A stretch of 64,000 nucleotides of DNA from Marasmius tenuissimus (taxonomy: Eukaryota > Basidiomycota > Agaricomycetes > Agaricales > Marasmiaceae). Positions 25,095 to 39,489 of this stretch are shown here, piece after piece (within the stretch, counting starts at the first letter, position 1; each line of letters begins with the position of its first letter). A program made the position numbers and the translations under genes. The notes under the pieces are model-generated. The model saw only the letters and a list, made by a program, of their open reading frames with translations, was not told the DNA's origin and made no database searches. Where the stretch lies: the NCBI GenBank assembly GCA_029532415.1, contig JAQOTA010000015.1, positions 1,426,001-1,490,000 on the forward strand, given 5' to 3'.

Positions 25095-27414
25095 ATGTCG
25101 TTTGATGAGTCTCCTCGCATACCAGGAAAGAAGGACGATCCAAAACAAATCGGCGCATGGAAGATGGGAAGAACTATTGGAAAGGGATCGTCAGGTTCGT
25201 TATACGTGTCTCAACTCAGAGTTATATCTCACGCTCTCTGGATATCAAGGGAGGGTGAAGCTAGCGAGACACGCTAAAACAGGACAAATGGCAGCGGTCA
25301 AGATTGTCTCGAAAAGCTTTTTGCTTTCTCTCACCGAATCCCTGGATCACGCCGCTTCTGAAGCCGAGTATAAGGAACTTTCTTTACAGCGAGAAATAAT
25401 CGTCATGAAGCTTATCGAACATCCTAATGTCATGCGCCTCTACGATGTCTGGGACCTCCCGGACGAAATCTATCTCATTCTGGAATATGTCCAAGGAGGC
25501 GAACTCTTCGATTACCTATGCGAAAAAGGGCGACTTCCCATACCGGAGGCTCTGTCCTACTTCCAGCAGATCATACACGCTGTCGACTATTGTCACCGTT
25601 TCAATATCGCTCACCGAGACCTCAAGCCCGAAAATATCCTCCTCGATGCCGAGCTGAACGTGAAGATTGCAGATTTTGGTATGGCGATATTTCAGTCCGA
25701 CTCTATGCTCCGTACCTCTTGTGGAAGTCCACACTACGCCGCGCCTGAAGTAGTGGCCGGCGGGGCCTACGATGGCACCAAGGCCGATATCTGGTCCTGC
25801 GGCATCATTCTTCATGCCCTTCTCGTTGGGCGGCTGCCGTTCGATGACGAAGACTGTGGCATTCTCTTGCAAAAGGTCGGAGAAGGAAGGTTCGATATGC
25901 CCAGAGATATACCTCCCCTCGCGCAGGATCTCCTCCGGAGAATGCTCACCAAGGACGTCAAGAGACGCATTACTATGTCACAAATACAAGCACATCCCTT
26001 CTTCACTTGCCAGCAGCTCAAGCTACCTCCCCAGTGTATGCCTAATCTGGAACTCATTGCTCGACCGCTGCGATCCCAGGATGAGATAGATCCCGAAATC
26101 TTCAATAATCTCTGCACCTTCTGGAAGGATACGTCCGAGGAAAGCCTTATCTCTAGCCTGATGAGCTCGGAACAGAACTGGCAGAAGGGTGTCTACCATC
26201 TACTCTCCGAATACCGGAGGAAACGCCTCGAGGATTATGACCAGCGCAAGGAAATAGCGCGCAACGAGCGTCTTCATCGTCGAAAGACTCGTGCTGCCAG
26301 GCGAATGGCGGAAAAGAAAGCTGCAGAAGTCGCCTTCCACGAGCGAGAACTTCAACCTTCCCCCTCTTCGCTCCCTCCTCGTGATGGCCCTCCTACTCCG
26401 CGCAGGGCGTCGCGAGGGGGTCGAGTGACCCCATCCTCTAGCCACTCTGTTGTGTGGTGCCCACCTCAACTGCGCGGCGTGGTATTTGGCTCTGACTCCC
26501 CTCAGATGAGCATCATGTCTCCCAATCTAGCCCTGATCAACGAGATCATAGGGAACAGCGCAATGCGCACCCCTGTTGCCGTTCCTGCCCCCTCAGAAGC
26601 CATTCCGGACTTATTCAGTGGCCAATCTGACGATCCTACTCAACCCCTTACCATTCGTAGAAAGGAACGTCCCGAGCTCCCAGTGCTCGACATCGATTTC
26701 GACAGTGTGGACAAAGAGAACGTGGATGGCAGTTATCTCATCATCGACCCCAGAACCCTTCCTTCAACCGAATCCGCACTTCATCAGAAAGCAAACGATA
26801 CCCAGGCCAGTTCTAAACAGGTTCAAATCATAGATCCAGAGCAACCGCGAAGGCGGCGATCTAAATTGAAAAAGTTACGAGATTCACGCCTCTCCTCGAA
26901 TTCCGGTGACTCAGTCACGTCGCCCACCACTCCTTTTGTATACGCTGCCGATTCTCTGCTCTCGCCTACCTCGTATCCGCGAGCCAACTGGTTCGCCAAC
27001 ATGTTCAGATTCAGGCCGCACTCGTACGCATTGATGTCGACCCACAACGTGTTCACCACAAGAAACGAGTGTAGACGACTGCTGATGGATATGAATGTTC
27101 GCGTCATCCTGGAAGACTCTGAGGGCCCCGGCATTCTAAGGTGCAAGATGGAAGAAACGACGGATCTTGCCGGCTTCCCACTGAAATCTACAAAGTTCCG
27201 GGTGGAGTTACGGGAAGTTGGAGAGACCCCCTTGGATACTATGCTCTCTTTGGTGCTCATTCACGAGCGGGGATCTATCGAGAGATTCAAAGAGATATGC
27301 GATCGCCTGAAGCAAGAGTGGATCTTGCATGCTGAAGGAAGCAAGACTCCAGAACAAGTGGTGGAACATTCCAGGGGGAATGCAGACGCAAGGTTTATCA
27401 CAACGGCGAGATGA
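25095..27414 (+). CDS. CAMK-family Ser/Thr kinase, Nim1/Gin4/Hsl1 type
   Basis: Likely a morphogenesis/cell-cycle kinase of the Wee1-inhibitory Nim1-Gin4-Hsl1 group. Two exons (intron 25195-25249) give 754 aa. The ATG at 25095 is preferred over the in-frame 25005 because the latter adds a leader that resembles 5' UTR. The kinase domain spans about residues 20-285, with glycine loop GRTIGKGSSGRVKLARH, VAIK-type lysine AAVKIVSKSF, catalytic HRDLKPENILLD, IADFGMA and the activation segment TSCGSPHYAAPEVV. YDGTKADIWSCGIILHALL follows. A basic coiled coil and a long Ser/Pro-rich region come next. The last 120 residues (from about 640) look like a KA1-type phospholipid-binding fold (RMKMEE-like core, TKFRVELREVG). 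All catalytic residues are present. Confidence 0.95.
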
Positions 27415-27695
27415 ACTGTATGGTCGCATTTCCGTCTTCCTACTCTCCAGCCTATGTACATCACCCTCTGTACCATTACTTTGTACTATAGGCTGCCATC
27501 AACATTTTTACTGCGAGACTTGATTATGACTAGAAACGCAATAAGGTGTCTGATCCGCAAATTCTTCAATTGTAATACAGTCATTGTAAGTACATCGTAA
27601 TCGAAACAGCTCCTTCACCGCGCTGGATGATTAGCGGGATACCATCGTCCTTCCACTACCGGGGAGAATACGAATAAGTACAATCCCTTGGTAAT

Positions 27696-28842
27696 CTAGA
27701 TGAAGGAAGCAACAAACCTGACGGTCTTCTTCTCTGCCGACGTATTCTCCTGCTTAGCACGGTTCAAGACTTTCTGGAATTCTGCTGCACGATGCCTCAT
27801 TCTCGAGTGCATATATGCTTTGGAACACTTGATGTGATAATGCAAGTAGTCTCGGAAGAGTTGAACTTGAGAGATGGTCGTTGCGGCCACTGCAGGGTTG
27901 GAGAAGTGTCGAGGGAACAAGACGAAGGTGACGTAGCCGATATCTTCAGACTTTTGGAGGTTAAGGTGTCGAATTTCGAGTGGTGGGTCTCGATTGGAGT
28001 AGAGAACTTGGGGTGCGTTCTGAATGGCAGGGAGGCGCCTCGCATCGACAAATTCCTACGATTCATATAGAGCGACAGTTTAGGTATTTTCCGGAAGATT
28101 TCGAGCCGCGATGCGATGAACACACCTGGAGGAAGACCTTGCCAAAAATGCGATCCGTCTCGTCACTAAATATCGTGGAGAAAATCACTGTCACCCGATC
28201 GTTAGCTGCCTGGACATATATTGCTTCCTCATCGCGATAATGGATCTGCATGAGGTTGCCTTGTCCCGCATTTGCTTCTTCGAGCTCCTTTTGAGCCTTG
28301 AATGCAAGCTCGAAGGGAGCGGCAAGAGCATTGCGCTTGAATAGAGCAATCGAATCGATGAACGCCTCTCGGTCCTCTGGGTGATGCAAGTCAGTTTAAA
28401 TGTCAATGAGAAGTGGTCTTATACACACCTGCGCCTGCAGGAACCTGCTCCAGGTCAATCTCCATGCTGACGTTGTATTCTCCCTCTGCCTGGTCCTTCA
28501 AAAGTGACCCGTACTCTCTCCTCAACACGTCTAAAGCGCCGTATCTAACCAATTCATCCCAGCAACGAATTTGCATCGAGAGCAAAAGAGCAGTCTTCCG
28601 CTCCGGGGTCGACAGTCGGAATCGAACACCATCGTAGTCTACAAAGGATACGTCCAATGATGATGGTCTGTAGAGCCAGATGTGCTCAGATATTCGCTAT
28701 GATTCTGGTCCAAATCAGAAACACATACTTATTGATTTTGTCTGCGAGGGTAGTCTTGATGATGACATTATGAGACTAGATTTCCGTAAGCTCAAATGAG
28801 TCTGAAGGCCAGATGTTGAAAGCTCACTTCCAACAGAATCAT
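27696..28842 (-). CDS. ARPC2: Arp2/3 complex subunit 2 (p34, ARPC2)
   Basis: Core scaffold subunit of the Arp2/3 complex, which nucleates branched actin at endocytic patches. The start at 28842 is a 15-nt exon (MILLE) spliced to [16 protein letters not shown], giving the family N-terminus. The next exon has [20 protein letters not shown], then [21 protein letters not shown]-terminal motifs are [21 protein letters not shown] and [19 protein letters not shown] followed by [10 protein letters not shown]. This matches ARPC2 across its length with about five short introns. The gene converges with the kinase (281 bp between stops). CPS1 lies upstream on the same strand. Confidence 0.94.
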
Positions 28843-29021
28843 GGTTATGGCGGTCGTTACGGTTCACGTTCACCGCAGTACTGTCTGGCGCGTCAATGAC
28901 GATCCCCATTTTGGGATGTTTTTCTCACAGTCGACCTTTCGGGACGATCTAACTCGACAATATCAAATTTCTATGTAGTAGAATTCTACTCAACTTCAAA
29001 GTACTCGACGTGCATGAGTGG

Positions 29022-31440
29022 TCAAAACAGGTCAGTATCATCACAGTTCATTATGAACTTTGTGAAAAACCGTATCTGTTCAATGATAGATTCCGCCTTG
29101 ACAGCTAAACGAATACGGTCATCAGCCTCCTTCGCAGTGGAAGACGATGGACTAGGATTCCGAATGGATGGGAATGATCACCCACCTTCATTCACGGTGT
29201 GAAGTCCATTGAACAAGTCGTCTCTATCCCCTCGATGGGAGTATCGGAAAATGTGTTTAGTCAGGTTCCAGTAGAATCGTGTATCTGCCGGCCACAGCTT
29301 CAACAAAAATTGCATCGGCGACATGGTTACAACAGCTCACCGGTGTTGCCCAGTCCTAACGAAGGAACAATGACAATGTCGTCTGCAGTATACCGTGCAG
29401 AACTCTGTAGAGTCGACTTGATAGTTCCGGATAGCAAGTCGTACGGCCCACTTTTCGTCACCGGTGTCACCGGCGAAGGTTCCAAAGCCGAATAAAATGC
29501 CTCGCTTAGAACCACCCGTCCTGTGAGACCCTCTGAGGCGTTCGTACCAAAAGCATCAAGAGACAGATTATATTCCTTGGCAATGGGAAGAACTAGGCCT
29601 GTAATGTGGTCTTGAACTGCGCGGGTCGAGCTAAACAAGACGATAGGAAAGATTAGACCACATTATCGTACTTTCCAACTGCCCTAGAAGGACAGGAGTG
29701 TACCTATGTTCTGCAATTCTATGGTTGACAACCGCGGTTGCAAGCTCCGGAAGGGCATTGACCTTGACTCCTCCCCATACAACATCGATGGCTTGCGTGG
29801 TCTTCAGAAGCACATTGAAAAAGGGATCCACGGTAACGAGCTTCCTCTTGAGTTCCTCCAGTGATTTGCCATCGTCTGGGTGGCTTACTGTGCGGTGTGC
29901 TAGTCTCTTGAGCTCGGCGTGGTACTTCTCCGGATCTCCATAAGCAATTGTGCACCGTGCGTTGACTAGGCCCGCGCCAGACGGAGAGAACTTCGTTTGA
30001 TGAGGATGTTTCTCGAGTTCGACGTTGATCAACGACAGTAGACCAATAGCCGTATGCTCAGGAGGTACGCTTGAGTGACCTCCGGGAGTAAGAACTTCAA
30101 CCTTGACATCAATGTACCCCTTTTCCGATATTCCAGGCATAGCGAGTATCGTTCCGTCCTCGGGAGCGTTTGAGCCGTAGCCCTCTGTACAGGAGAGTTA
30201 ATAACGCGCAGTTGAACTTTAAGTGCTCGACAAAGCCAGAGCAAAGCAACGCCCAGCTACTGACCTCCTTCATCCAAAAGCATCGCGAACCCATTCCTTC
30301 CGTAAGTCTCCTCTAGATATAGCGCGAGTTTTCCTGCACCCTTAGAGTCATGTCAGCATGAAAGCGTAGTTCATTGGTGGAGAGGTTGAACTCCACGGAC
30401 TTCGGTTCCAGCGGCTTCCTCGTCGATACCAAATGCCAAGACGATCGTTCTGCGAGGCCTAAAGCCCGTTTTGAGAAGAGATTCCACTGCGATTCTGATC
30501 GACATGAGTCAGGCATTAAGACCAGAGAGGTCAAGAGTTTGTATCGTTCTTACAGCTGTGAGATCAAATCAGCCTTATCATCCGCACTTCCTCGGCCCCA
30601 AATCCAAGTACCTGGAAACGGATAAGCCTCGTTAGGTCAAACAGACTCAAAGAGACTATTCACCATCGAAATGCCCCGAATACGGTGGATGTATCCATTG
30701 GTCTATCGTGCTGCTATCGACAGGTACGACGTCTTGATGAGCGGCCAACAATATCGGTTTCTTCCTCGATTGAGTTTCGGATCCCTCCCAATGTAATACC
30801 AGTCCATATGTGTTAACCTTGGTGACTTTGAGCGAAGAGTATCTTTATCGACGGGATCCACATACGAAGACGTCAATCGCCGGTCAATCCACAATAATAT
30901 TCAAACATGAGCTCACATTATCGGAAACTGGCTTTCCAAGTACAGATGCAAGTCGCGGAACACGTCCCATCTCGAGTCTTGCCCAACCGGGAGGAGGTCA
31001 TCGAATGATTCTGTCCTATTCCCCTCGAAGATTAGCGTGCCGAGCAACAGATGGAGGACAGGAACGCACGGTACTCTCACACATCCGCCCAGCTTTTCAT
31101 ATGCCCCCAGCTTGAATTTTTCTTCGCCATAAAGATATTCCAGCGTTGCATCTATCTCCTGGTTCCTCTCCGACAAAGGAAAGAGTGGTCGAACTTGAGG
31201 ACACAATTCTTGCTGGTCTGGTACCGCATGATCCTCGAACGATTGCGAAAGGACCTCAGATTCGTGAAGTTGATGGTAGAAGGTAGCGCAGACGATGAGG
31301 ATGGTGGTGAGAATACCGACAAGAGCACGGGAGGAGCTCGTTTTTGCCCTTGGAGGGGCTGTATGTCCATGATTCGGCACCATTCCAACACGTTCCGTCC
31401 CTTCTGAACCTTTCGAGCCTCTCCTCTTGGCTACCATCAT
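29022..31440 (-). CDS. CPS1: Vacuolar carboxypeptidase S-type M20 metallopeptidase
   Basis: M20 zinc peptidase (Gly-Xaa carboxypeptidase) that trims peptides in the vacuole. It is a type II membrane protein: a basic N-terminus (MMVAKRRGSK) and one transmembrane segment near residues 40-58 (ALVGILTTILIVCATFYHQL). Active-site segments seen are ILLAAHQDVVPVD (metal His and Asp), WGRGSADDKADL, AMLLDEGG and GHSSVPPEHTAIG. The last exon joins HTVNEGG to a segment ending IMNCDDTDLF. This uses the GTGATC donor inside GGT GG|GTGATC, which restores the frame; the first GT would not. M20 homologues have a similar IRFF-type C-terminus. Several short introns. The start Met at 31440 is followed immediately by a second Met. 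Confidence 0.9.
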
Positions 31441-32850
31441 TCAATGGCCAGGCTGAAACCTTGCGTTTGGTTGAGTGAAGGGAGGGAAATAAGCAATTAT
31501 CTCGAATTCAAATTGTTCATCCTCCGGGTAAAGGATAGTACTTGTTGGTGCTATAGACCTTGTGACACGGGCCAGGCCCGTAACACCTAAGAACATCGAG
31601 CGCCCATTGACAAGAGTTCGAGGTGAGGCTGCGCGGCTTGTTAAGATACTTGCGGTGGCAATAGGTGTCTAGATGAGGATGAAAACTCGGCCCGGGCTCA
31701 ATTGGCTGCTACAACGACTTCTCGCCGCCACAGGCCGCCACGCGACAGTTGCCTTCGGAAGTCCGGTACCGGGAATCAAAAAGAAAAAGAAAAGCACAAG
31801 GAAGTATACTTGTCAGCTTGACGCATGGGCGAGATAGTGTGCAGTGGAGGAAGACGTTCTAGAATGACAGCGTTATGCCACTTCAAGGTTCAGAAGAGAA
31901 AACAGCATGTTTCACGTTGTATTCGACTTCGCTTTTGTGACACATAACCCACTAGTACCCCGCAAACCACTCAGAACAACTCCTGGACGAATGGATCTAT
32001 TGAGAATGGAACTTGCAGCCCTTGCAACGATGCAGACCAGATGCGATATCGAGGTTCTTAATCAACAACTGTGCCCGTATGATGAATCAACACACGGAGT
32101 GAGAGTACTTTCGAGAGCCATTCAACGAATGCTGGACCTTCCATTAGAAAGGCCAGGATTCTGCTCTCGCCTGAATGCCGTAAGCCATTCTTGTATCATC
32201 GGGGTTCGCAGTTCTTGCCTCGGTGTTGCTATGAGTCAGTGAAATACGGCAAAGTTACATAGACATCTGAAGAAGGTTATGACTGGCGAGTAGGGAAAAT
32301 CAATAGAGGACCCTCCATGACGTTGATTGAAAGCTTGCGCACGTAAGGAGCCAAGTTGCGAACCTGAGCTTCAGGAGGACCTCTGAGTGATCTGATACAT
32401 ACGAAGAGGGGGGAAAGCGTGCTAGTTTCCAGAAACTCTGTGAGGATGTAGAAGGTTAGGAGCTTTGCGGCATGACACGGTGGCGAAATCCAGGCGTCGA
32501 TGTGGAAAGTTTCTAGGATATGAAGTTCTTGACGACGTTCCCTGGCCTCTCATTCAGTAGCAGAGAATCCCAAAGTAGGCATGTATGGAGCGACAAGTGT
32601 AAATTTGCACTTGTGGCGTCGATGGCTTCATGGAGGAGTTAGGCGAGGGTTCCAGGTACCTAATGAGGTTTAGATTGTCAGCCAATGTAGGAGGAAGTAA
32701 CCACAGTTACCCGTACAGAAAACCTTGAGTGTAGTCTTTTCCTTTCGTATAAAGACCAGTCATGTATGGAACCCTACCTTCGTGGCAGTTGTCATCTTCC
32801 TCCTCCTCGTCTCTCCGCCGTTTCCGTCCCTTCACTCTCCCTTCCCTGAC
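31441..32850. other. Divergent promoter region, CPS1 / ferric reductase
   Basis: 1.4 kb containing both upstream regions. One 111-codon open frame (31907-32242) is not recognisable and lacks splice-linked partners. A short hairpin-capable word ACGGGCCAGGCCCGT lies near 31568. The last 100 bp before the reductase start is CT-rich. I see GATA words, as expected by chance, and do not claim iron-regulatory GATA sites. Confidence 0.5.
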
Positions 32851-34864
32851 ATGATTGGACTTCCCGACGTTGCTGGAATGGGGGGATCGCGGCCACAGCT
32901 CGACTCTCAGACTCTGATATGCCATATCGACATCTTCCTTCTGGCTCTCGTCGTACCCCTCATTCTTTGCCGCCTTCCCCGGATCATTGCCCGACTCTGG
33001 CGGTTTTCCGAATGGTCGACCGGTCACTGGTTGTGTAAGAAGTCCATCGTCGAGCATCCCACCCGACGCGCGACTTTGCAGGAATCACTCCCCGAGGGAA
33101 AGGATCTGTCCACGAATGACGACCACACAATGACGATGGAACAGTGCACCACAGCTGAGCGCGTTTCGGACAAGGGGACTCCAGTGCACCTTGACTATCC
33201 CCCGCATGTCGCGTCGTCAGCCAAACTGCTTCGACCGTTCGTGAAGGTCCTCAGATCTCGCGTTTCACCTGGAATATCAGTCCTTCACGGCTGCATTACA
33301 GCTATTTACCTCTCAGTCCTGGCTTTTCCCGCGTTCTACAAGACGAACCCGTTTACCGATTCCGTCAGATTCGGATGGATCACGGTCGGCCAACTTCCGT
33401 TCGTGTTCTTGTTTGCGACCAAGAATAATCTATTGGGCTTATTGATAGGTGTTGGTTACGAGAAGGTTTGTGCTCTCGAGGACATGGATGTTCAGGTGCA
33501 AGTTGCTGACATGGGCGCTTGTTTGAAAGCTTAACTTTCTCCACCGGTTCGTGGGCCGGCTGGTCATCATTTCTGTCAACGTTCATTCTGTTCACTACTG
33601 TAAGTTTTTGTCAGTCACCATTCATACTAGTTGGCAACCTTACTCACGTTAAGAAGTTTATGCCTGGTGCATCGCAGGCCAGTTTCGCCAGCGCGTCGTC
33701 AGGCCTCACAATGTCTGGGGAATTATCGGCCTGCTTTGTCTCAACTGTCTCTACCTATTCTCTACTTCGTCAATTCGTAAAAGGTTTTACACCTTTTTCA
33801 TCACGAACCACATCGCATGCTTCTCGCTCCTCTTTCCTGCAATTGTGCTGCACAAGCCATCCACCACCCCATGGATTGTCGCGACCTTGGTTACCTACTC
33901 ATTCGATATCCTTCTCCGTGCAATGAAGACACGCATTGCAACAGCTCGCATACGCGTACTACCTCAGCTGGGCTTAACCCGAGTAGAGATACCAGATATC
34001 AATGCTGGCTGGCGTGCAGGACAACATGTACGGCTCCGCGTAGTATCTGGTGGCATGGGCCTCTTCGGCTGGTCGGAATTACACCCGTTCACCATTGCAA
34101 GTTGCGCTGAGACACCCGAAGGCATGGTTCTCATGTGCAAGAAAGCCGGAGACTGGACGGAGAAGCTTTACACCCTAGCCCAGGGTCATCTCCTCTTCAA
34201 TGGAAGAAGGGCGGGGACAGGGCACCGTACGTGTAATGGTTGAGGGACCTTATGGTGGGACAGGCCACCGAATCCCCGCATCCTTCTCTGCAGCGGTTTT
34301 CGTTGTGGGTGGAAGTGGTATCACCTTCGCCCTCAGCTCGATCCAAGAAATGATCAGTGCGGACAACTCTGGCAATAGCCGAGTCAAAGTCATAGAGCTC
34401 GTTTGGGTCATCCAGGATCCTTCCGCACTCCTACCTCTGCTGCCGACGCTCACTTCCCTCGTGCGGTCAAGCACATTCGCCCCGCTGCGCATTTCGATTT
34501 TCTATACTCGGGCTTCGATCGGGAAGTTTCCCTTCGCCGAAGAGTTTTTCAGGAGTACTCGACTGACGTTGAGCCCTGGAAGGCCGAAGCTAGGTAACAT
34601 CCTGGAAGCTTCCGTGGAAAGACTTGTGGGCCCTGACATGTCTGCAACCGAGAAAGATCGCGACGGCTTGTGTGGGTTGCTCGTAGGCGTGTGTGGTCCT
34701 GTCCAGCTCGCTGATAGCGTCTGCGACGCTGTCAGAAATGTTGATTCTGACAAACGAGACAAGGTGGGAGGTATAGAGATCCACGAAGAGTAGGTGACTT
34801 CCTTCGACGTTCCTAACAGCTCTTGGCTAACTTCAACTGCCTCTATAGGACCTTTGGATATTAG
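32851..34864 (+). CDS. Ferric/cupric reductase, FRE family (frame break near 34190)
   Basis: Plasma-membrane or vacuolar metalloreductase that passes electrons from NADPH through FAD and two hemes to Fe(III)/Cu(II). The start at 32851 (MIGLPDVAGMGGSRPQLD) follows a CT-rich leader. Introns: 33466-33529, 33600-33656, 34790-34848. Several membrane helices; heme-ligand histidines lie in LNFLHRFVGRL, SVNVHSVHY, FITNHIAC and IVLHKP. The FAD site is SELHPFTIAS. NADPH motifs are VMVEGPYGG, VVGGSGITFALS and VGVCGPVQLADSV. Between DWTEKLYTLAQG and GRGQGTVRVMVEGPY the frame shifts by one base. Either a 22/25-nt intron (34185-34206/34209) or an indel at CC (34192-34193) would fix it. About 605-610 aa. 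Its neighbour is a Zap1-like zinc factor. Confidence 0.9.
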
Positions 34865-35522
34865 ATGAAGAAAACTGTACAACTCACCCCTCTAGGCTTC
34901 CGAAGATTGTTAGAATGTGCACGCACGCATGGCGTTGCACTGCTCCCGTCGCTCTAACTTCTCATAGGAGCTCAGATACACAAGCTGGCCTTTTTTCATG
35001 GTCCATATCTCACCTCGCGCTGGACACCCTGTGCGCTTGCGCACATTCGTATTCTTCCCTGTGATCCCCATGGTTCATATTTATTTCTTTTCCTTTTTCA
35101 CGACAACTAGAGCAGCCGTGTACGACTTCCATCCGCCAAGAAAAATCATATAGTGTACAATAGAAGTTGACTTTGATAGTCACACTCGTAGATTCAAGTT
35201 GACCTCTGTATTGAACGAATTGATAATAGACAACCAGTGTTCCGTATCTGCAATTGAAAGTGTTCATTCAGTTTCCGAAAGGTGCCGTGTCGTGGCGAAA
35301 AGAATGAAGTGCCTTTCGGTGTTCCAACTGCGAGGCTCTTGAAGTAGAAAAAATACATTGGCAACGAGGTAGATGGAGTACATACATATAGCTATGAGCA
35401 ACATACGCACGGGTGTAGTAGCTAAGATAAACAAAATAAGGTACCGTTACAAAGTCGTGGCTCAAGGTCTTGTACATCAACATGCTCGGCGGGAACGAGC
35501 TTTTCTATATCTAAACTTGTCG
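34865..35522. other. Convergent intergenic region, ferric reductase / Zap1-like
   Basis: 658 bp between two converging stop codons, presumably both 3' UTRs. Moderately AT-rich with many short open frames and no recognisable gene or repeat. Confidence 0.5.
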
Positions 35523-37684
<2,162 letters not shown>

Positions 37685-37869
37685 GATTGGTCAGCAGCCA
37701 ACATAGATAAGATCCTGATACCGGTTATCTCCCGGTCTTCGCCGGTCCTCTCGCCGGATTCTCAACCTCGAATTCATGGAGTTACGACTTGCAGTCGAGA
37801 GTATTCGAGCTAAGCTTCAAGTATGACGCTAATGATGGGAGTATCTACGGGCAAGTATACATATCGCAA

Positions 37870-38999
37870 CTATTCAAATTCAACCAGACTGGGTACCACA
37901 GGCTCTGAGTCTTCTATGAATGGTGTTTTTACTGGAGGGGGGCACGGAGTTCCAGGCGCTTGAACTGACGCTACAGAGACTGGCCCTTTGTGTACAGTAA
38001 CTCCAGGAGTGGGCTTGGTCAATATCACTTTCCCTAGAAAATCACTGTAGCCAATGTACTTTCATATCCGGATATTACTCACCTAGCCGCTTCATTTCGT
38101 CGTAACCCCGCACTCTGACTTTGTCATAGGCAGGACTAACTGTTGCACCTTCGTCGAAAACGACGTAGTCGACTCGCCTCTCACGAGCGAACTGTTCATC
38201 AATCTGCCAAGGTGCGTCGGGCAGTACTTCATCCACCCATCGACAATGGCGGAGGACTTCGCATCTTTCCACCATTGAATTCATGGGAGGATACCCATAG
38301 TGCTCGCATACTTGATCTGAGAAAACCCCCACAATCAGATGGACAGCTGGAAAGGACAGTTTGGCCTGTCGTAGCTGGAGGGCATGTCTGCATCCGTGAT
38401 GTGAGGGCCTCAGTGTAATGGTGAATGTAGCTTGGGACTTACGCGACATTAAAGTTGTCGAATAATCCATCAACATAGACGCGCTTGAGCCTCATATCCG
38501 CACCTATGCTTTGCCCTCGTGCCCTGACAGTGCCCGTTGGCGTATTTGAAACGATCCCCAACGCCGACCGTACATTGCTTTGTATTTCTTGAGGAGAAAG
38601 CTTGGTGGTGGCGTAGCAATGTTTCGCCTCTTCCAGCGGAGGAGGTTCGTATATCTCACCAGGCGGTGAAGCAAGGAGGAGATCAGCAACGCTGGATTCC
38701 AACGAGCGATGACCGGGATCAGATATAACGTCGTAGTCGGATAGTTCGTCGCTTAAAGATGACGCGTCCATGAGAATAGTCTCGGTGGTGAACGTTGGAG
38801 AAGAGTAAGCTGCCTCATGTCCATTGATTTCGATTGACCCTTCTTGGGAAGGGATAATGTAAGCACCCGCATGAAGATGTAAACATTCTCCTCCTGTTGC
38901 CCAAGTTACCTCTTGAGGTGGGGGAGGACATACCGAACTGGAGGAGTCGGGACCCGTTCTTTTCCACTGTTCAAGATCGAAATGAAGGGCAGAGTGCAA
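37870..38999 (-). CDS. Degenerate choline-phosphate cytidylyltransferase paralogue
   Basis: Three exons (introns 38442-38388, 38082-38034) give 341 aa. About 170 N-terminal residues are low complexity. The CTP-transferase fold follows: RVYVDGLFDNFNVAHALQLR, then LSFPAVHLIVGVFSDQVCEH, VERCEVLRHCRWVDEVLPDA, PWQIDEQFARERRVDYVVFD. Homology to fungal CCT (PCY1) is clear, but signature residues differ. The HxGH nucleotide-binding motif reads NVAH, the AHDD/E segment reads VFDEGA, and the RT(E/P)GxST motif reads PTPGVTV. The protein then ends after about 40 Pro/Val-rich residues with no membrane-binding helix. By family knowledge these motifs are essential, so I infer a pseudoenzyme. The open frame and intact splice sites argue against a pseudogene. 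Confidence 0.85.
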
Positions 39000-39064
39000 A
39001 GGGCGCGCAGACTATGCCTGCCCTCAACCTGGTTTGTCAACACCGGAAGTTGCGGTCCGGATGC

Positions 39065-39344
39065 TTAGGGGAGTTCAAAGTCATCTTTCCCGCTCGCTTT
39101 CCCGTTCGCTTCCCGGTTTTTACTCACAAATAACGCGAGAACAGGGCAAGGACCAGCAAGCAAATAGTTAATCCACCGTTCATTCGAACTCAAATATGTA
39201 TTATCTTCGTGATTAAGAGTCTTAAAGGCCGCAGGGTACGCTCCGAGAAACAAAAAACATGATGGTCTTGGCCGGAGTCGACGGGAAAGCGAGCGGAAAG
39301 CAGCCGGAAAGTGAGGGCGGAAACAGAGCTTTGAACTCCCCTAA
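39065..39344. mobile_element. MITE-like element with 16-bp terminal inverted repeats
   Basis: The 16-bp ends are perfect inverted copies: TTAGGGGAGTTCAAAG at 39065-39080 and its complement at 39329-39344. Subterminal blocks are also inverted and imperfect (CCCGCTCGCTTTCCCG on the left, CGGGAAAGCGAGCGG on the right). The element is 280 bp with no coding potential. If the outermost TA is the target duplication, the pattern is Tc1/mariner-like; that is inference. It fills most of the 490-bp gap between the cytidylyltransferase paralogue and the aldolase. Its right end is 145 bp from the aldolase start. Confidence 0.8.
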
Positions 39345-39489
39345 TGTCCAGCCGACGGGACTCCGACGGGCCGCTTCAATCTTCCGGTCTTCATTGACTT
39401 GTCGAATCTGGTGACTGACAGTAGGACTATAAGGTGAAGTTCTACAAACTTCTCCCAAACCTTACTTCGAACTCACCCGCATACTGATA

